Shown here: one piece after another, positions 16,359-24,084 of the stretch | Position numbering within the stretch: position 1 is the first letter of the stretch | Layout of the letters: each line of letters begins with the position of its first letter | From: Candidatus Woesearchaeota archaeon | GTDB taxonomy: Archaea > Nanobdellota > Nanobdellia > Woesearchaeales > SM23-78 | Assembly (NCBI GenBank): GCA_016935175.1 | Contig: JAFGRK010000030.1 | Span: 1-55,982 of the forward strand | Reading direction: 5' to 3' | DNA: 55,982 bases | Made by a program: the position numbers and the translations under genes | Notes under the pieces: model-generated | The model's database searches: none | What the model was told of the DNA's origin: nothing | Seen by the model: only the letters and a program-made list of their open reading frames with translations

Positions 16359-16583
16359 TTATTTGCATTGCTAATCGCATATTTATATTTATCTGCCCAG
16401 CACATATCAGCACATATCCTTCATCCTTTGTGCGAGCAGGCCTAACTGCAGAAAGCTTAATCTTACATGTATTCTTCAGGTCGTATCAACAACCTGTCCC
16501 TAAAAGACGAGGTGTACTTTTTGCTAATCAATTCCATTATGGTTCAGAAAAATATAAAAACACATCAGCCAATTTTCTCGTTC

Positions 16584-17627
16584 ATGGGCAAAAAAAAGGG
16601 TTTCGTTGGCTTATTGAAAAGCCAGGGCTATGAGGTTCATGAAAAAAGAATTAGAGGGGGCTTCATTAATGATGTGAGGCTCATAACAGCCTATAAGGGT
16701 AACCAAGTATTTGAATACGTCCTGAAGAGGTATGGCTCTAGAGATGACGTTGGCTTCATGCTGGATGGCTATGATAAGGTATTTGGCGCTGTCAGGAGCC
16801 CTGCATTGGTTTATGTTAACAGGGATGATAGAGAAGTTGCTTATGATGTTGTCAAGGGCAAGAGCCTTAGGGATATGATTGAGAGCCAGGACAATGAGTC
16901 TGCCAAGGCAATAGCTCTTTTGGCCCAGGAGCTGCAAAAGCTTCATGAGCACAAAAAAAAGATGTCAAATTACCGGAAAGGTGACTCTCCTGATGAGAGG
17001 AGGAGCTTTAGGTGTGCGCTAGAGGCATGCCAAGCCGGTAAGATTACAAGAAAAGAGCTTGATATGATTGCTAAGCATATTAAGTCTTATGAGCCTAGTT
17101 TCAAGTCCATAATACATGGGGACGCACATCTGGGCAATTTCCTTTATCATAATATGGAGATATATGTTATAGACCCTGATAGTGTTAAGATATCTGACCA
17201 CAATGCTGATGTAGGAAAGGTTATTGATTCCATAGACAAGTCAGAGCATGATGGGAATATCACGCCTTTGCAGGCAAGAGACCTGAAGGAGATTTTTTTA
17301 GCTGCTTATGTTGGTGAAGAGCAAAGGGCTGTATTATTACACCAGATGAGGACTCCTCTCAGGGTTATGAAAGGCGATGGCAAGGATTTTGCTTCTGAGA
17401 GGAAAAGGTTGGTTGGAGCGTTGAATGGGCTGGAAGCAAGGGTTGCGGCAGCAATAATATTCTTATTAGTCATATCATTGTTTGCAGCCTTCAGCGGGGC
17501 GAGCATCACTGGGCGAGCTTTGATGACAGGGAGCAATCCAGCTTCTACTGCCGGGATAGGGATAATAATCATAGGCATGATAGCTATCTATTGGGTTTTG
17601 CAGTGCCCGAAAAGGATGAGAAATTAA
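16584..17627 (+). CDS. Membrane-anchored APH/choline-kinase-like protein
   Basis: From the ATG at 16584 (preceded at about 25 nt by AATATAAAAAC, hence probably leaderless) the protein is 347 aa. It has the catalytic HGDAHLGN loop (H178-D180) and the metal-binding YVIDPDS motif (D197) of the aminoglycoside phosphotransferase / small-molecule kinase fold. The C-terminus adds two membrane helices (about 289-308 and 325-343) separated by a short Gly/Ser loop. A soluble kinase domain tethered by a C-terminal hairpin is unusual. Substrate unknown; lipid-headgroup, sugar or protein phosphorylation at the membrane are all possible. Confidence 0.7.
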   Translation: MGKKKGFVGLLKSQGYEVHEKRIRGGFINDVRLITAYKGNQVFEYVLKRYGSRDDVGFMLDGYDKVFGAVRSPALVYVNRDDREVAYDVVKGKSLRDMIESQDNESAKAIALLAQELQKLHEHKKKMSNYRKGDSPDERRSFRCALEACQAGKITRKELDMIAKHIKSYEPSFKSIIHGDAHLGNFLYHNMEIYVIDPDSVKISDHNADVGKVIDSIDKSEHDGNITPLQARDLKEIFLAAYVGEEQRAVLLHQMRTPLRVMKGDGKDFASERKRLVGALNGLEARVAAAIIFLLVISLFAAFSGASITGRALMTGSNPASTAGIGIIIIGMIAIYWVLQCPKRMRN

Positions 17628-17687
17628 AGAGCCAAAATTAGCAACTTCTATAGGGATGGATGTTGCTATAGCTCTTAAGCTTTTTAT

Positions 17688-18041
17688 TCATCCCATATAA
17701 TGGGGCCTGTCAGCGACTACTTGGCTGGCTTGCTTCTTGCTCTGCTTCTTGGCCTCTTTTGCTGCCTTGGCCATGGGCGCAGGCTTTTTTATCTTACCAA
17801 ACTTCTGCTCGTACTTGTCAATGTTCTCCTTGAGAATCTTCATGAACTCCTTGGCTACATAGGGCTCCATGAGCACTAGTCTGTGGACGCACACCTGGAC
17901 TGGCTTGTTGTCTGGCGTGAACTGCGGGTGTATGTTCTTGAAGTCAATTATAACTTTGTCTGGCTGGTGCGCTATTGTCTGCGTGTTAGAGAAGAATGGA
18001 AAGTTATCCACGTTATTGATTCCCTTGATTTCATGTTCCAT
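17688..18041 (-). CDS. DUF3467 family protein
   Basis: The start is set at the ATG four bases after GGTGAT; an upstream in-frame ATG lacks a ribosome binding site. The product, about 117 aa, matches the DUF3467 pattern: FPFFSNTQTIAHQPDKVIIDF at the N-terminus, a central VHRLVLMEP strand and KEFMKILKENIDKYEQKFG helix, then an Ala/Lys-rich tail. DUF3467 proteins are small and uncharacterised, present in bacteria and archaea. It lies 62 bp from the METTL5-like gene on the same strand. Confidence 0.8.
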   Translation of the reverse strand: MEHEIKGINNVDNFPFFSNTQTIAHQPDKVIIDFKNIHPQFTPDNKPVQVCVHRLVLMEPYVAKEFMKILKENIDKYEQKFGKIKKPAPMAKAAKEAKKQSKKQASQVVADRPHYMG

Positions 18042-18102
18042 GAGTATCACCTTCATTGCTTATTATGATGGGAGAATGAGTGTTTTGTTTAAATGTTTAT
18101 TG

Positions 18103-18723
18103 TCATTGCTTCTTCTCAAGTCTCCAGAGCCCGACTCTTATGCGCTCAATCCTCTTCCTGTGCTGGGGCATGGACTGCTTGAGCGGGAAATCACATTCTT
18201 GGTAATGGATAGCCTTGAACTTACTCTCACTTATTAGCCTATCAATGAAGTTCTTTGTGCTAGCCTTGTGGAAAGTATAGATGGTTTTGGCAAGGTCCAT
18301 GGCTTTGAGAAGAAAGGCAGAGTCAATGTGCTCGTTCTTGGTGCCAAAAGGAGGGTTCATGATAACCACATCTACTTTTTCATCGAACATGCTGATGTCA
18401 CCAGCAGAAAAGGCTGCCTCTAGCTTTCTCCCTAGCTTTTCCTCAAGGAATTCCTTGTTCTCCATAGCTAGCTCCATTGCCTTGGCATCTATGTCTACCA
18501 GGTAGGCTTTTTTTGCTCCTAGGGCAAGCGCCCCAAGCCCGAGTATTCCAGTACCAGAGCCCAGGTCAGCAATCACCTTCCCATCCACGTCGCCTTGCAT
18601 GTATGCAAGCCAGAGGGCGTCTGCTGCCACTTCTGAATCAGTAGGGTATTGCTCCAGCTTCATCTCTGGCTCTTCAAACACCTTAAGCTTTGAAAGCATT
18701 ACTGCAAGCTCTTTTTTGCTCAT
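18103..18723 (-). CDS. METTL5-like N6-adenine rRNA methylase (COG2263)
   Basis: This 206-aa Rossmann methyltransferase has the SAM-binding DLGSGTGILGLGAL motif, VDIDAKA on strand two, and the catalytic NPPFG motif (VIMNPPFGTKN) of N6-adenine methylases. The archaeal COG2263 family is the counterpart of METTL5, which methylates an adenine of small-subunit rRNA. The N-terminal LEQYPTDSEVAADAL is also characteristic. It begins with ATG and forms a likely two-gene unit with the DUF3467 gene. rRNA as the target is inferred from orthology. Confidence 0.88.
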   Translation of the reverse strand: MSKKELAVMLSKLKVFEEPEMKLEQYPTDSEVAADALWLAYMQGDVDGKVIADLGSGTGILGLGALALGAKKAYLVDIDAKAMELAMENKEFLEEKLGRKLEAAFSAGDISMFDEKVDVVIMNPPFGTKNEHIDSAFLLKAMDLAKTIYTFHKASTKNFIDRLISESKFKAIHYQECDFPLKQSMPQHRKRIERIRVGLWRLEKKQ

Positions 18724-18860
18724 AAAATCAAAGGTAAAGCCATTGGTTTAAAAAGTTATTTCATTGAATGCTCTCATTAAGAAATATTCTTTGCATTACA
18801 ATAAACTATTTAAAGGGATGGTTACTTTATGCTTTTTCACGTCGAGGGGGGTGAACGGCG

Positions 18861-19397
18861 ATCTTAAAGGTTTTTAGTGGTAAGTATGCAGCTAGAGAGA
18901 TTAATCGGCTTGCTGAGGGGATAAGGAAGGCTTTCAGGGCTGTCAAGCTGGAGCTTGATGACCATCTTGATGCGCTTAACCAGAACACTTCTGAAATCCA
19001 GGCTAACCAGTGCCTGTTAAGGGAGCTTGAGGCAAAGGTTGAGAAGGTTTCTGAGCGCTTGGATGAGCTTGAATTGGCTGTTAATCCTGACAAGGCCCAG
19101 AAGCAGGATATCCGCCTTACTCCTAGGGAGCAGGAAGTTTTCATGGCACTTTACCTTAATAAGGAGCTTTCTTCAAAAGATTTAGCCAGGCGTTTAGGCT
19201 TTACTGAGAGCATGGTCAACATGTATCTCTTGAACATTTTGGCTAAGGGAGTGCCTGTGAAAAGGGAGTTAGTGGATGATGTCGTGGTTTTTGGGCTTGA
19301 ATCCGGGTTCAAGGACTTACAGGCCCGCAGGAATGTGCTGGATATTAACCCACGCATAGCAGGCCAGCTAGCCACTCACAAGCCTGCTTTGTTCTGA
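18861..19397 (+). CDS. HTH regulatory protein with N-terminal coiled coil; start codon uncertain
   Basis: The C-terminal part has a winged/LuxR-like helix-turn-helix: LTPREQEVFMALYLNKELSSKDLARRLGFTESMVNMYL, then a KGVPVKREL wing-like stretch. The frame is open back to 18855 and encodes a convincing helical segment (YAAREINRLAEGIRKAF, then LLRELEAKVEKVSERLDEL) upstream of the first conventional start, a TTG at 19059. A strong GGGGGGTGA Shine-Dalgarno at 18846-18854 is ideally placed for an ATC codon at 18861, with TTAAAGG promoter sequence before it. Either ATC is used, or a start codon was lost by mutation. DNA binding is inferred. Confidence 0.65.
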   Translation: MLKVFSGKYAAREINRLAEGIRKAFRAVKLELDDHLDALNQNTSEIQANQCLLRELEAKVEKVSERLDELELAVNPDKAQKQDIRLTPREQEVFMALYLNKELSSKDLARRLGFTESMVNMYLLNILAKGVPVKRELVDDVVVFGLESGFKDLQARRNVLDINPRIAGQLATHKPALF

Positions 19398-19532
19398 AGG
19401 GTTTTGGGCATAATGATATGTGAAAAATTGTCATCTAATAACCATCATCATTGCTGAGAATATTTAGAATTATAGCAAAATATATTTTGTAATATATTAA
19501 TAAAACATTTGATTTTTGATTAAAATATTTAG

Positions 19533-19564
19533 TATTGCTTAAACTATATATTGGCTAAGCAATA
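19533..19564. repeat. 9-bp inverted repeat beside xerA
   Basis: TATTGCTTA (19533-19541) and TAAGCAATA (19556-19564) are perfect inverted arms around a 14-bp AT-rich spacer. It lies in a 257-bp AT-rich gap between the convergent HTH gene and xerA, which otherwise shows no gene. It could be a recombinase or regulator binding site, or a shared terminator. Confidence 0.4.
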
Positions 19565-19654
19565 ATATAAGTTATGATTAAAAACTAAAACATTTAGATA
19601 GCAAAAAATATGATAAAAAACTAAAAGTTATAGATTGAAAGAAAGCCTAAGGCA

Positions 19655-20485
19655 TCATAAATCGTCGAGAGGGCTCTTGACATTACGCAAGTGCTCCTTG
19701 GATACTTGAGTATAGATTTGAGTTGTCTGCAGGTTCGAATGCCCTAGGAGCTCCTGAATAACCCTTATGCTAACCCCGGAGTCAAGCAGATGGGTCGCAA
19801 AGCTATGCCTGAGCTTGTGCGGGGTCACAACTTTCTTGATGCCAGCCCGCCTAGCAGCGCCAGAAACTATCTTCTGCACGTTCCTAGCTGTGAGGGAGCC
19901 TCTTTTTTTGCCAGAGAAAACCATGCCAGAAGAAAGCTTTTCCTTCTCCATGAAAGCCCTTATGCTGGCTGCAAGGGCATCAGAGAGCAAGGTCGCCCTG
20001 TCCTTCCGGCCCTTGCCCTGCTTGACAATGCACACTTTCTCGCTGAAATCCACATCCTCAACACGCAGGTTAAGGCATTCGCTCACCCTAAGGCCTGAGG
20101 AGTAGAGCAATTGCACCAACAGCCTGCTCTTGTCATTAAGGCAAGCATCAATAAGCCTCTTAATCTCATCCTTTGACAGCACAGCAGGGGGGTTGCGAGT
20201 AATCTTAGGGGTTTTTATGCCTAAAAAGCCCTTTCCTAAGACTTGGTTGTAGAAGAACAGCAGTGATGAGCGAGTAAGGGCTACTGAGCTGGATGAGAGC
20301 TTCTTATCCGAGATAAGATATGCCAGGTAGGATTTGATGTCATCTTCAGCCACAGCTTCAGCTGGCTTGCTGATGAATCCCAGGAAGGCAGCATTATGCC
20401 TGGTATAAGCCTTGACTGTCTCCTGGCTAAACCCTCTTATCTTTAGTTCTGTCTCAAGCTTCTTTAAAGGTTGGTGATTTTCCAT
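19655..20485 (-). CDS. xerA: XerA-type tyrosine recombinase
   Basis: This 276-aa enzyme has a SAM-like core-binding domain (residues 1-95) and a catalytic domain with the tyrosine recombinase residues R133 (SSGLRVSE), a lysine in the KQGKGRKD beta-hairpin, H223-R226 (HKLRHSF), H249 (LLGHSN) and the nucleophile Y258 (QIYTQ). Length and motif spelling fit the archaeal XerA family, which resolves chromosome dimers at dif; some act on integrative elements. It is the only recombinase in the window and a candidate for acting on the tRNA-Gln island. It ends next to the 19533-19564 inverted repeat. Confidence 0.92.
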   Translation of the reverse strand: MENHQPLKKLETELKIRGFSQETVKAYTRHNAAFLGFISKPAEAVAEDDIKSYLAYLISDKKLSSSSVALTRSSLLFFYNQVLGKGFLGIKTPKITRNPPAVLSKDEIKRLIDACLNDKSRLLVQLLYSSGLRVSECLNLRVEDVDFSEKVCIVKQGKGRKDRATLLSDALAASIRAFMEKEKLSSGMVFSGKKRGSLTARNVQKIVSGAARRAGIKKVVTPHKLRHSFATHLLDSGVSIRVIQELLGHSNLQTTQIYTQVSKEHLRNVKSPLDDL

Positions 20486-20505
20486 TCAACTACCCTGTCC
20501 TTGCT

Positions 20506-20760
20506 CTAGAAAAGCCCTCTGGAATGCCACTTGAACCTCCAGAGCTTGTAGGCTGTAATCCAAAGGATTAGTCCTGCGATGACCAGGATGATGTCTGCTA
20601 CGGAATGGGTAACATCAAGCTTGATAATGGGCGTCTTGTGGGTGTAAAGGTAATAAAGGTTGTACCCCCCGATAACTATGGCCAAAAGCCCTATCAAGAA
20701 CTCCTTAGTTATTACCATCCTCCTGGTTGAGCCGCCGCCAGAGTGTTTTTGTGTTGCCAA
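20506..20760 (-). CDS. Small two-helix membrane protein
   Basis: This 84-aa protein starts at TTG, five bases after GAGGTGAT. A basic Gly/Ser-rich N-terminus is followed by helices near residues 21-42 and 51-70 and a basic C-terminus (KLWRFKWHSRG). It lies 20 bp upstream of xerA on the same strand and may share a transcript. No family recognised. Confidence 0.6.
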   Translation of the reverse strand: MATQKHSGGGSTRRMVITKEFLIGLLAIVIGGYNLYYLYTHKTPIIKLDVTHSVADIILVIAGLILWITAYKLWRFKWHSRGLF

Positions 20761-20862
20761 ATCTAATCACCTCGTTTTTGCTTATCAACCCTTATTTTTG
20801 CCTTGAAATCAGGGGGTTTTAGCCTGTTTTTCTAGTTTTCTTGCACGTTTATTAGTGGTTTA

Positions 20863-20904
20863 GCATAATATCCACGCTCAAGGTGCGTATAATGTATATT
20901 ATGC
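20863..20904. promoter_or_regulatory. Palindromic AT-rich site between two small genes
   Basis: GCATAATA (20863-20870) and TATTATGC (20897-20904) form an inverted repeat, and GCGTATAAT...ATATTATGC within the right half is itself a near-palindrome. It sits about 100 bp upstream of the two-helix membrane protein gene and could be an operator. Evidence is symmetry only. Confidence 0.3.
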
Positions 20905-20957
20905 GAACTGCGATTATTTAAATGTTTTTATTGATGAAATGCAAAGAGGCTAAAAGC

Positions 20958-21419
20958 TCAGCCTTTAGACTCAACCCTCTCCTCATAATACTCCTTCCTA
21001 AGCTGGGGAAGCACGTTCATGATCATCAGCTTAAGCTTCTGGTTAAGGAACTCAAAGCGCTTCTTGTGCTGCTCTAGCTCATCAAAGGTAGCTACTGCCC
21101 TACGAAGCTTCTTGTACATCTTAGCGCTCATCCTGGCCATCTTCTTGTACTTGACCTGCTTCCATGACTTCTTCTCATCAGCATGCTCCTCTGCCCTGAG
21201 CATCTTGGCATCATAGTGCTCCTCAAACCATCTCTTAGTCTGGATAGTCCACTTAAAGAAGTCATCCAAGCCCTCAAGGTTCCTCTTGATATGCTTCATC
21301 TCGTTGATTTCATTGGTTATGCCCTCAAGGGTCCTCTTCATCTCCTCAATCTTCTGGACCTCGTACTCAATCAGGCTGTCTATCTCCATCTCATAACCTG
21401 GCCTTCCCATTCCAAACAT
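20958..21419 (-). CDS. Coiled-coil protein
   Basis: The start is set at the ATG preceded by GGGTGAG. The 153-aa product is almost entirely alpha-helical and charged: a heptad-rich EYEVQKIEEMKRTLEGITNE region, a central DDFFKWTIQTKRWFEEHYDAK segment, and a second helix pair toward the C-terminus. No signal peptide, membrane helix or known domain. It follows the larger coiled-coil gene on the same strand by about 90 bp, so they may form a pair of cytoskeleton- or scaffold-like proteins. Function unknown. Confidence 0.6.
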   Translation of the reverse strand: MFGMGRPGYEMEIDSLIEYEVQKIEEMKRTLEGITNEINEMKHIKRNLEGLDDFFKWTIQTKRWFEEHYDAKMLRAEEHADEKKSWKQVKYKKMARMSAKMYKKLRRAVATFDELEQHKKRFEFLNQKLKLMIMNVLPQLRKEYYEERVESKG

Positions 21420-21511
21420 GTTCTCACCCACGCTATTTTTTGGTCAAAAACCTCTATTTTGTACCTTCAATATCTCTAAATAAGCCCCTTTAAATCATTA
21501 TTCAGTGAAAG

Positions 21512-22192
21512 TCAAGGTATATACTGCGTATAGGTCCCTGCCCTGCTTAGCTGCTGCTGCTCTATCATCTCACTGCCTAACTCCTCCTCACATTTCATGT
21601 AAATCTGGTTAAGGTAATCATAAGCCAGCTTGTAAAGCCTGCAAAGCCCTGCGGCCTCCTTGTAGAGCTCCTTAAGGTCTTCCATCATGAGCCTCAGGCT
21701 CTTCAGCTCCTCGCGGGAAAGGCTCACCTTGGCCTCAGTCTGGTGCTGGACCTTGAGCATGAGCCTCTCAATGTCCTCATAGCGCTGCTCCTTCAAAAGC
21801 TGCTTTATCTCCTCAATAGTGTTTATGAGCTTGGCTTCCCTTTTTCGCTTTTCCAATAAGTCATCTTTTTGTATGACTTCATCAATCTGCTTGAGCTTTT
21901 TCTGCAATTCAGTCATCTTGCCAGTGGCCTGAAATGCTTTCTTGAGCTGCTCTGCAACAAGCAGTATGTTGTCCTCCTGTGACTTGATCTCCTCAAGCTG
22001 CTCCGATACAATATTGGCTGTCGGCCCGAACAGCTCAGACCTGCTCTTCTTCATCTCTATGTCCTTCTCTTCCGACGAATAATCTACCTGAGGCTCCTCA
22101 ACCCTGACAGGCTCTAGCTTGCCAGGCTCAGGGGCTGAAGCTAGCACGTGGTGCCTCTTCCTTGTAAATATCTTTTTCCTCAGCTCAAGCAT
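21512..22192 (-). CDS. Coiled-coil protein
   Basis: This 226-aa protein begins with a basic segment (LELRKKIFTRKRHH), then a Pro/Glu-rich linker, then continuous charged helix from about residue 60 (VSEQLEEIKSQEDNILLVAEQ, ELQKKLKQIDEVIQ, IEEIKQLLKEQRYEDIERL). The last 30 residues are uncharged with a QLSRAGTYTQ tail. It lies 49 bp after the PadR gene on the same strand, so the regulator, this gene and the next coiled-coil gene may form one operon. No family recognised. Confidence 0.6.
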   Translation of the reverse strand: MLELRKKIFTRKRHHVLASAPEPGKLEPVRVEEPQVDYSSEEKDIEMKKSRSELFGPTANIVSEQLEEIKSQEDNILLVAEQLKKAFQATGKMTELQKKLKQIDEVIQKDDLLEKRKREAKLINTIEEIKQLLKEQRYEDIERLMLKVQHQTEAKVSLSREELKSLRLMMEDLKELYKEAAGLCRLYKLAYDYLNQIYMKCEEELGSEMIEQQQLSRAGTYTQYIP

Positions 22193-22240
22193 ATCGAAAA
22201 CCCACTCTAAAAGTTTTAATCAAAAAATAAAAGTTTCATA

Positions 22241-22609
22241 CTACTTCTTAGTTGATGTGGCCTTCTTCTTTAAAGGCTTTCGCAAAATCTTGTTTTTAAG
22301 GCCATAAAAATAAGTGCTGAAAAGAGCGTACAGGTTATCCAGCTCGCTCTTGCCTTGCTCTGTCAAGAAGTAGACCTTTTTCCTGCCTTGTCGACGGTAA
22401 ACCAGGAGCTTTCGCTTCCTGAGCCTCTTCAAGGCAGGATAAATGGTCCCGGGGGTTAAAGGCCCTTTCTTGCGTTGGCCTATCTTGTTAGAAAGTTCAT
22501 CTCCGCACAAATTCTTAAGGCTTAACTCGTGCAAAATTAAAAACGACAAAAAACCTTTCAATTCCAGGTAGTCTGAGCCACTCTCGTCATCATTGCCTTT
22601 CTTAGCCAC
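22241..22609 (-). CDS. PadR-family transcriptional regulator
   Basis: The winged helix is clear: LKGFLSFLILHELS, then LTPGTIYPALKRLRKRKLLVYRR and a KKVYFLTEQGKSEL wing, the PadR signature. The GTG at 22609 is preferred: TATATAAAT (22631-22639) lies about 25 nt upstream, giving a leaderless start, and the domain begins a few residues later. An upstream in-frame ATG would place that TATA box inside the gene. The 122-aa protein ends in a Lys-rich tail. Its promoter side faces three 32-bp-spaced iterons, likely its operator. The ligand is unknown. Confidence 0.85.
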   Translation of the reverse strand: MAKKGNDDESGSDYLELKGFLSFLILHELSLKNLCGDELSNKIGQRKKGPLTPGTIYPALKRLRKRKLLVYRRQGRKKVYFLTEQGKSELDNLYALFSTYFYGLKNKILRKPLKKKATSTKK

Positions 22610-22630
22610 TCGGTAAAACAAGAAAACATC

Positions 22631-22639
22631 ATTTATATA
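22631..22639 (-). promoter_or_regulatory. TATA box of the PadR gene
   Basis: On the minus strand this reads TATATAAAT, centred about 26 nt before the GTG at 22609, matching archaeal TATA-to-start spacing for leaderless mRNAs. Confidence 0.55.
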
Positions 22640-22664
22640 TTTATTGGTTGTAAAATATATATTT

Positions 22665-22737
22665 TTAACAATATATAATCTAAGCAATTAATAGTTTTAA
22701 CAATAGATAGTATAATCTATATATAGTATTAACAATA
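22665..22737. promoter_or_regulatory. Three TTAACAATA iterons with exact 32-bp period
   Basis: TTAACAATA occurs at 22665, 22697 and 22729, exactly 32 bp (three helical turns) apart, so all copies face the same side of the DNA. The array lies just upstream of the PadR promoter and before the gene-poor repeat region. It is probably a cooperative operator, with PadR itself the nearest candidate binder. Confidence 0.6.
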
Positions 22738-22862
22738 ATAAAAAAACAAATTTTTGAAAAAAATTTGCAAAAAGAAAGTTTTCAAAACATCAATCAAGAT
22801 GAAAACCAAGAATAAAAAAATTTCTAAAAACAAAGGAAAAAAAGCCCGAAGCAAGGTGATAA

Positions 22863-22882
22863 GCACAAAAAACCACTAGGTC
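22863..22882 (+). repeat. Direct repeat copy 1
   Basis: GCACAAAAAACCACTAGGTC. Identical to copy 3 (23108-23127) over all 20 bases. Confidence 0.7.
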
Positions 22883-22985
22883 GTGAAAAGATGGGCTGAG
22901 AAGAGATCAGCTAAAAAGGTGAAGGCCAAAAAACCTATGGGAAAAACCAAAAGCAGGCTGAAAAGAAGAAAAAGATGGTTCATAA

Positions 22986-23005
22986 GCGCAAAAAACCACG
23001 AGGTT
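22986..23005 (+). repeat. Direct repeat copy 2
   Basis: GCGCAAAAAACCACGAGGTT, three differences from copy 1; it begins 123 bp after copy 1. Confidence 0.65.
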
Positions 23006-23107
23006 GAAGGAATAATAAGGGCCAAAAGATAAAATATCCTATTTCAAGAAAAAAATAGCAGATACCGACAGATACCTCAAAAAAATAATTGATTATTGAT
23101 ATAGGAG

Positions 23108-23127
23108 GCACAAAAAACCACTAGGTC
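23108..23127 (+). repeat. Direct repeat copy 3
   Basis: GCACAAAAAACCACTAGGTC, identical to copy 1; it begins 122 bp after copy 2 and is followed by AGCTGAGG. Confidence 0.7.
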
Positions 23128-23328
23128 AGCTGAGGGAAGAGGCAAGAACCTGAAATGAGTGATTGGAATATCTTTGGTGCTAATGAATAGCGAAAAAAAC
23201 AGGGAAAAGGTGTTTTCAAGAGCAAAAGCAGCAAAAACCATCAGCTCCAAAACTAGAAGCCCGGAACAGGCATAAAAAAATCCAAAAAGAGCTGAAGAGA
23301 ATAAAAAAATAATAAAATGCCAGCAAAA

Positions 23329-23348
23329 GAACAAAAAACCACTAGGCC
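23329..23348 (+). repeat. Direct repeat copy 4
   Basis: GAACAAAAAACCACTAGGCC, two differences from copy 1; it begins 221 bp after copy 3 and about 100 bp before the start of the following operon. Confidence 0.65.
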
Positions 23349-23457
23349 AGCAATCACATGCATGAAGATTAAAAGACAAATATTAGGCTAGGCAAGTTTC
23401 TAAATATCGTACGAAAAGTTTATATACCTAAAGCATAATGGGTAAGGATTGAGTATT

Positions 23458-24066
23458 ATGGAAAGGAAAAATAACACGGTGAGGTACTTATTCTTATCTC
23501 TATTATTGATAATACTTGCTCCTGGGACCCTGGCTTATTCTGTAAGGACAGGCGTAAGCCCTCTTAACAAAGCCATAGAGATGATAGCCAACCTGTTCAA
23601 CATACAAGCGCTCCAAAACAACCAGACTGTTCAGGAAGGATTCCTTAAATTCATGATATTCGTGGTGCTATTTGCAGTTTCTAACTTCTCCTTGACAAAA
23701 ATAAAAGGCATATTTGATGAAGCACAAGGAAAGAAGACAGCAGGGATAATCTCATTTGCCTTCAGCATGATAGGAACTTTCATGATGCCCACCGAATGGC
23801 TCCTAGCAACAGGAGGGCTCATAACTGTGATAATGAGCTCAATCATCTTCCTAGGGTTCTTCTGGGGTCTTGCCATAGTTGCAGTCTTTGTGCTAAGGAA
23901 AAAAGGCGAAGACGACAATATGGGCTGGATAAAGAACCTGATGGGAGTAATACTGCTCCTATTATTGCTGTTCTTACTGGACGAATGGGCGCAGATGGTA
24001 GGGTTGCCGATAATATTGATGATGAAAGAGGACTACTTCAAGAGGATTTTCAAGAAAAAACAATAA
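23458..24066 (+). CDS. Four-helix membrane protein
   Basis: This 202-aa protein (ATG 23458; an in-frame TTG at 23449 is an alternative) has a signal-like first helix (LLLIILAPGTLAYS), a short extracytoplasmic segment, then helices near 66-82, 96-138 and 158-180, ending in a basic tail (YFKRIFKKKQ). It is the first gene of an operon with the small anchored protein and the 1264-aa protein, with a promoter GTTTATATACC about 35 nt upstream. The first helix and small size recall pilin- or conjugation-type membrane subunits, but no family motif is visible. Confidence 0.65.
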   Translation: MERKNNTVRYLFLSLLLIILAPGTLAYSVRTGVSPLNKAIEMIANLFNIQALQNNQTVQEGFLKFMIFVVLFAVSNFSLTKIKGIFDEAQGKKTAGIISFAFSMIGTFMMPTEWLLATGGLITVIMSSIIFLGFFWGLAIVAVFVLRKKGEDDNMGWIKNLMGVILLLLLLFLLDEWAQMVGLPIILMMKEDYFKRIFKKKQ

Positions 24067-24084
24067 CAAAGAGCAAGATAAAAT

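Larger units (their letters stand above)
22740..23457. other. Gene-poor A-rich region with 20-bp direct repeats
   Basis: About 720 bp with no convincing gene. The plus strand is strongly purine/A-rich. It holds four 20-bp repeats plus weaker copies, and two micro-frames for very basic peptides: 22799-22879 (26 aa, no ribosome binding site) and 22937-23032 (31 aa, GKTKSRLKRRKRWF...). Both read through a repeat copy as TKNH or AKNH, but the repeats fall in different frames overall, so nucleic acid rather than protein conservation is implied. A promoter (GTTTATATACC near 23419) for the next operon closes the region. It may be a decayed Lys-rich gene or a regulatory RNA locus. Confidence 0.5.

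Noticed and set aside
22863-23348. CRISPR array
   Set aside because: Only four imperfect 20-bp copies with spacings of 122-221 bp; no regular spacers and no cas operon.
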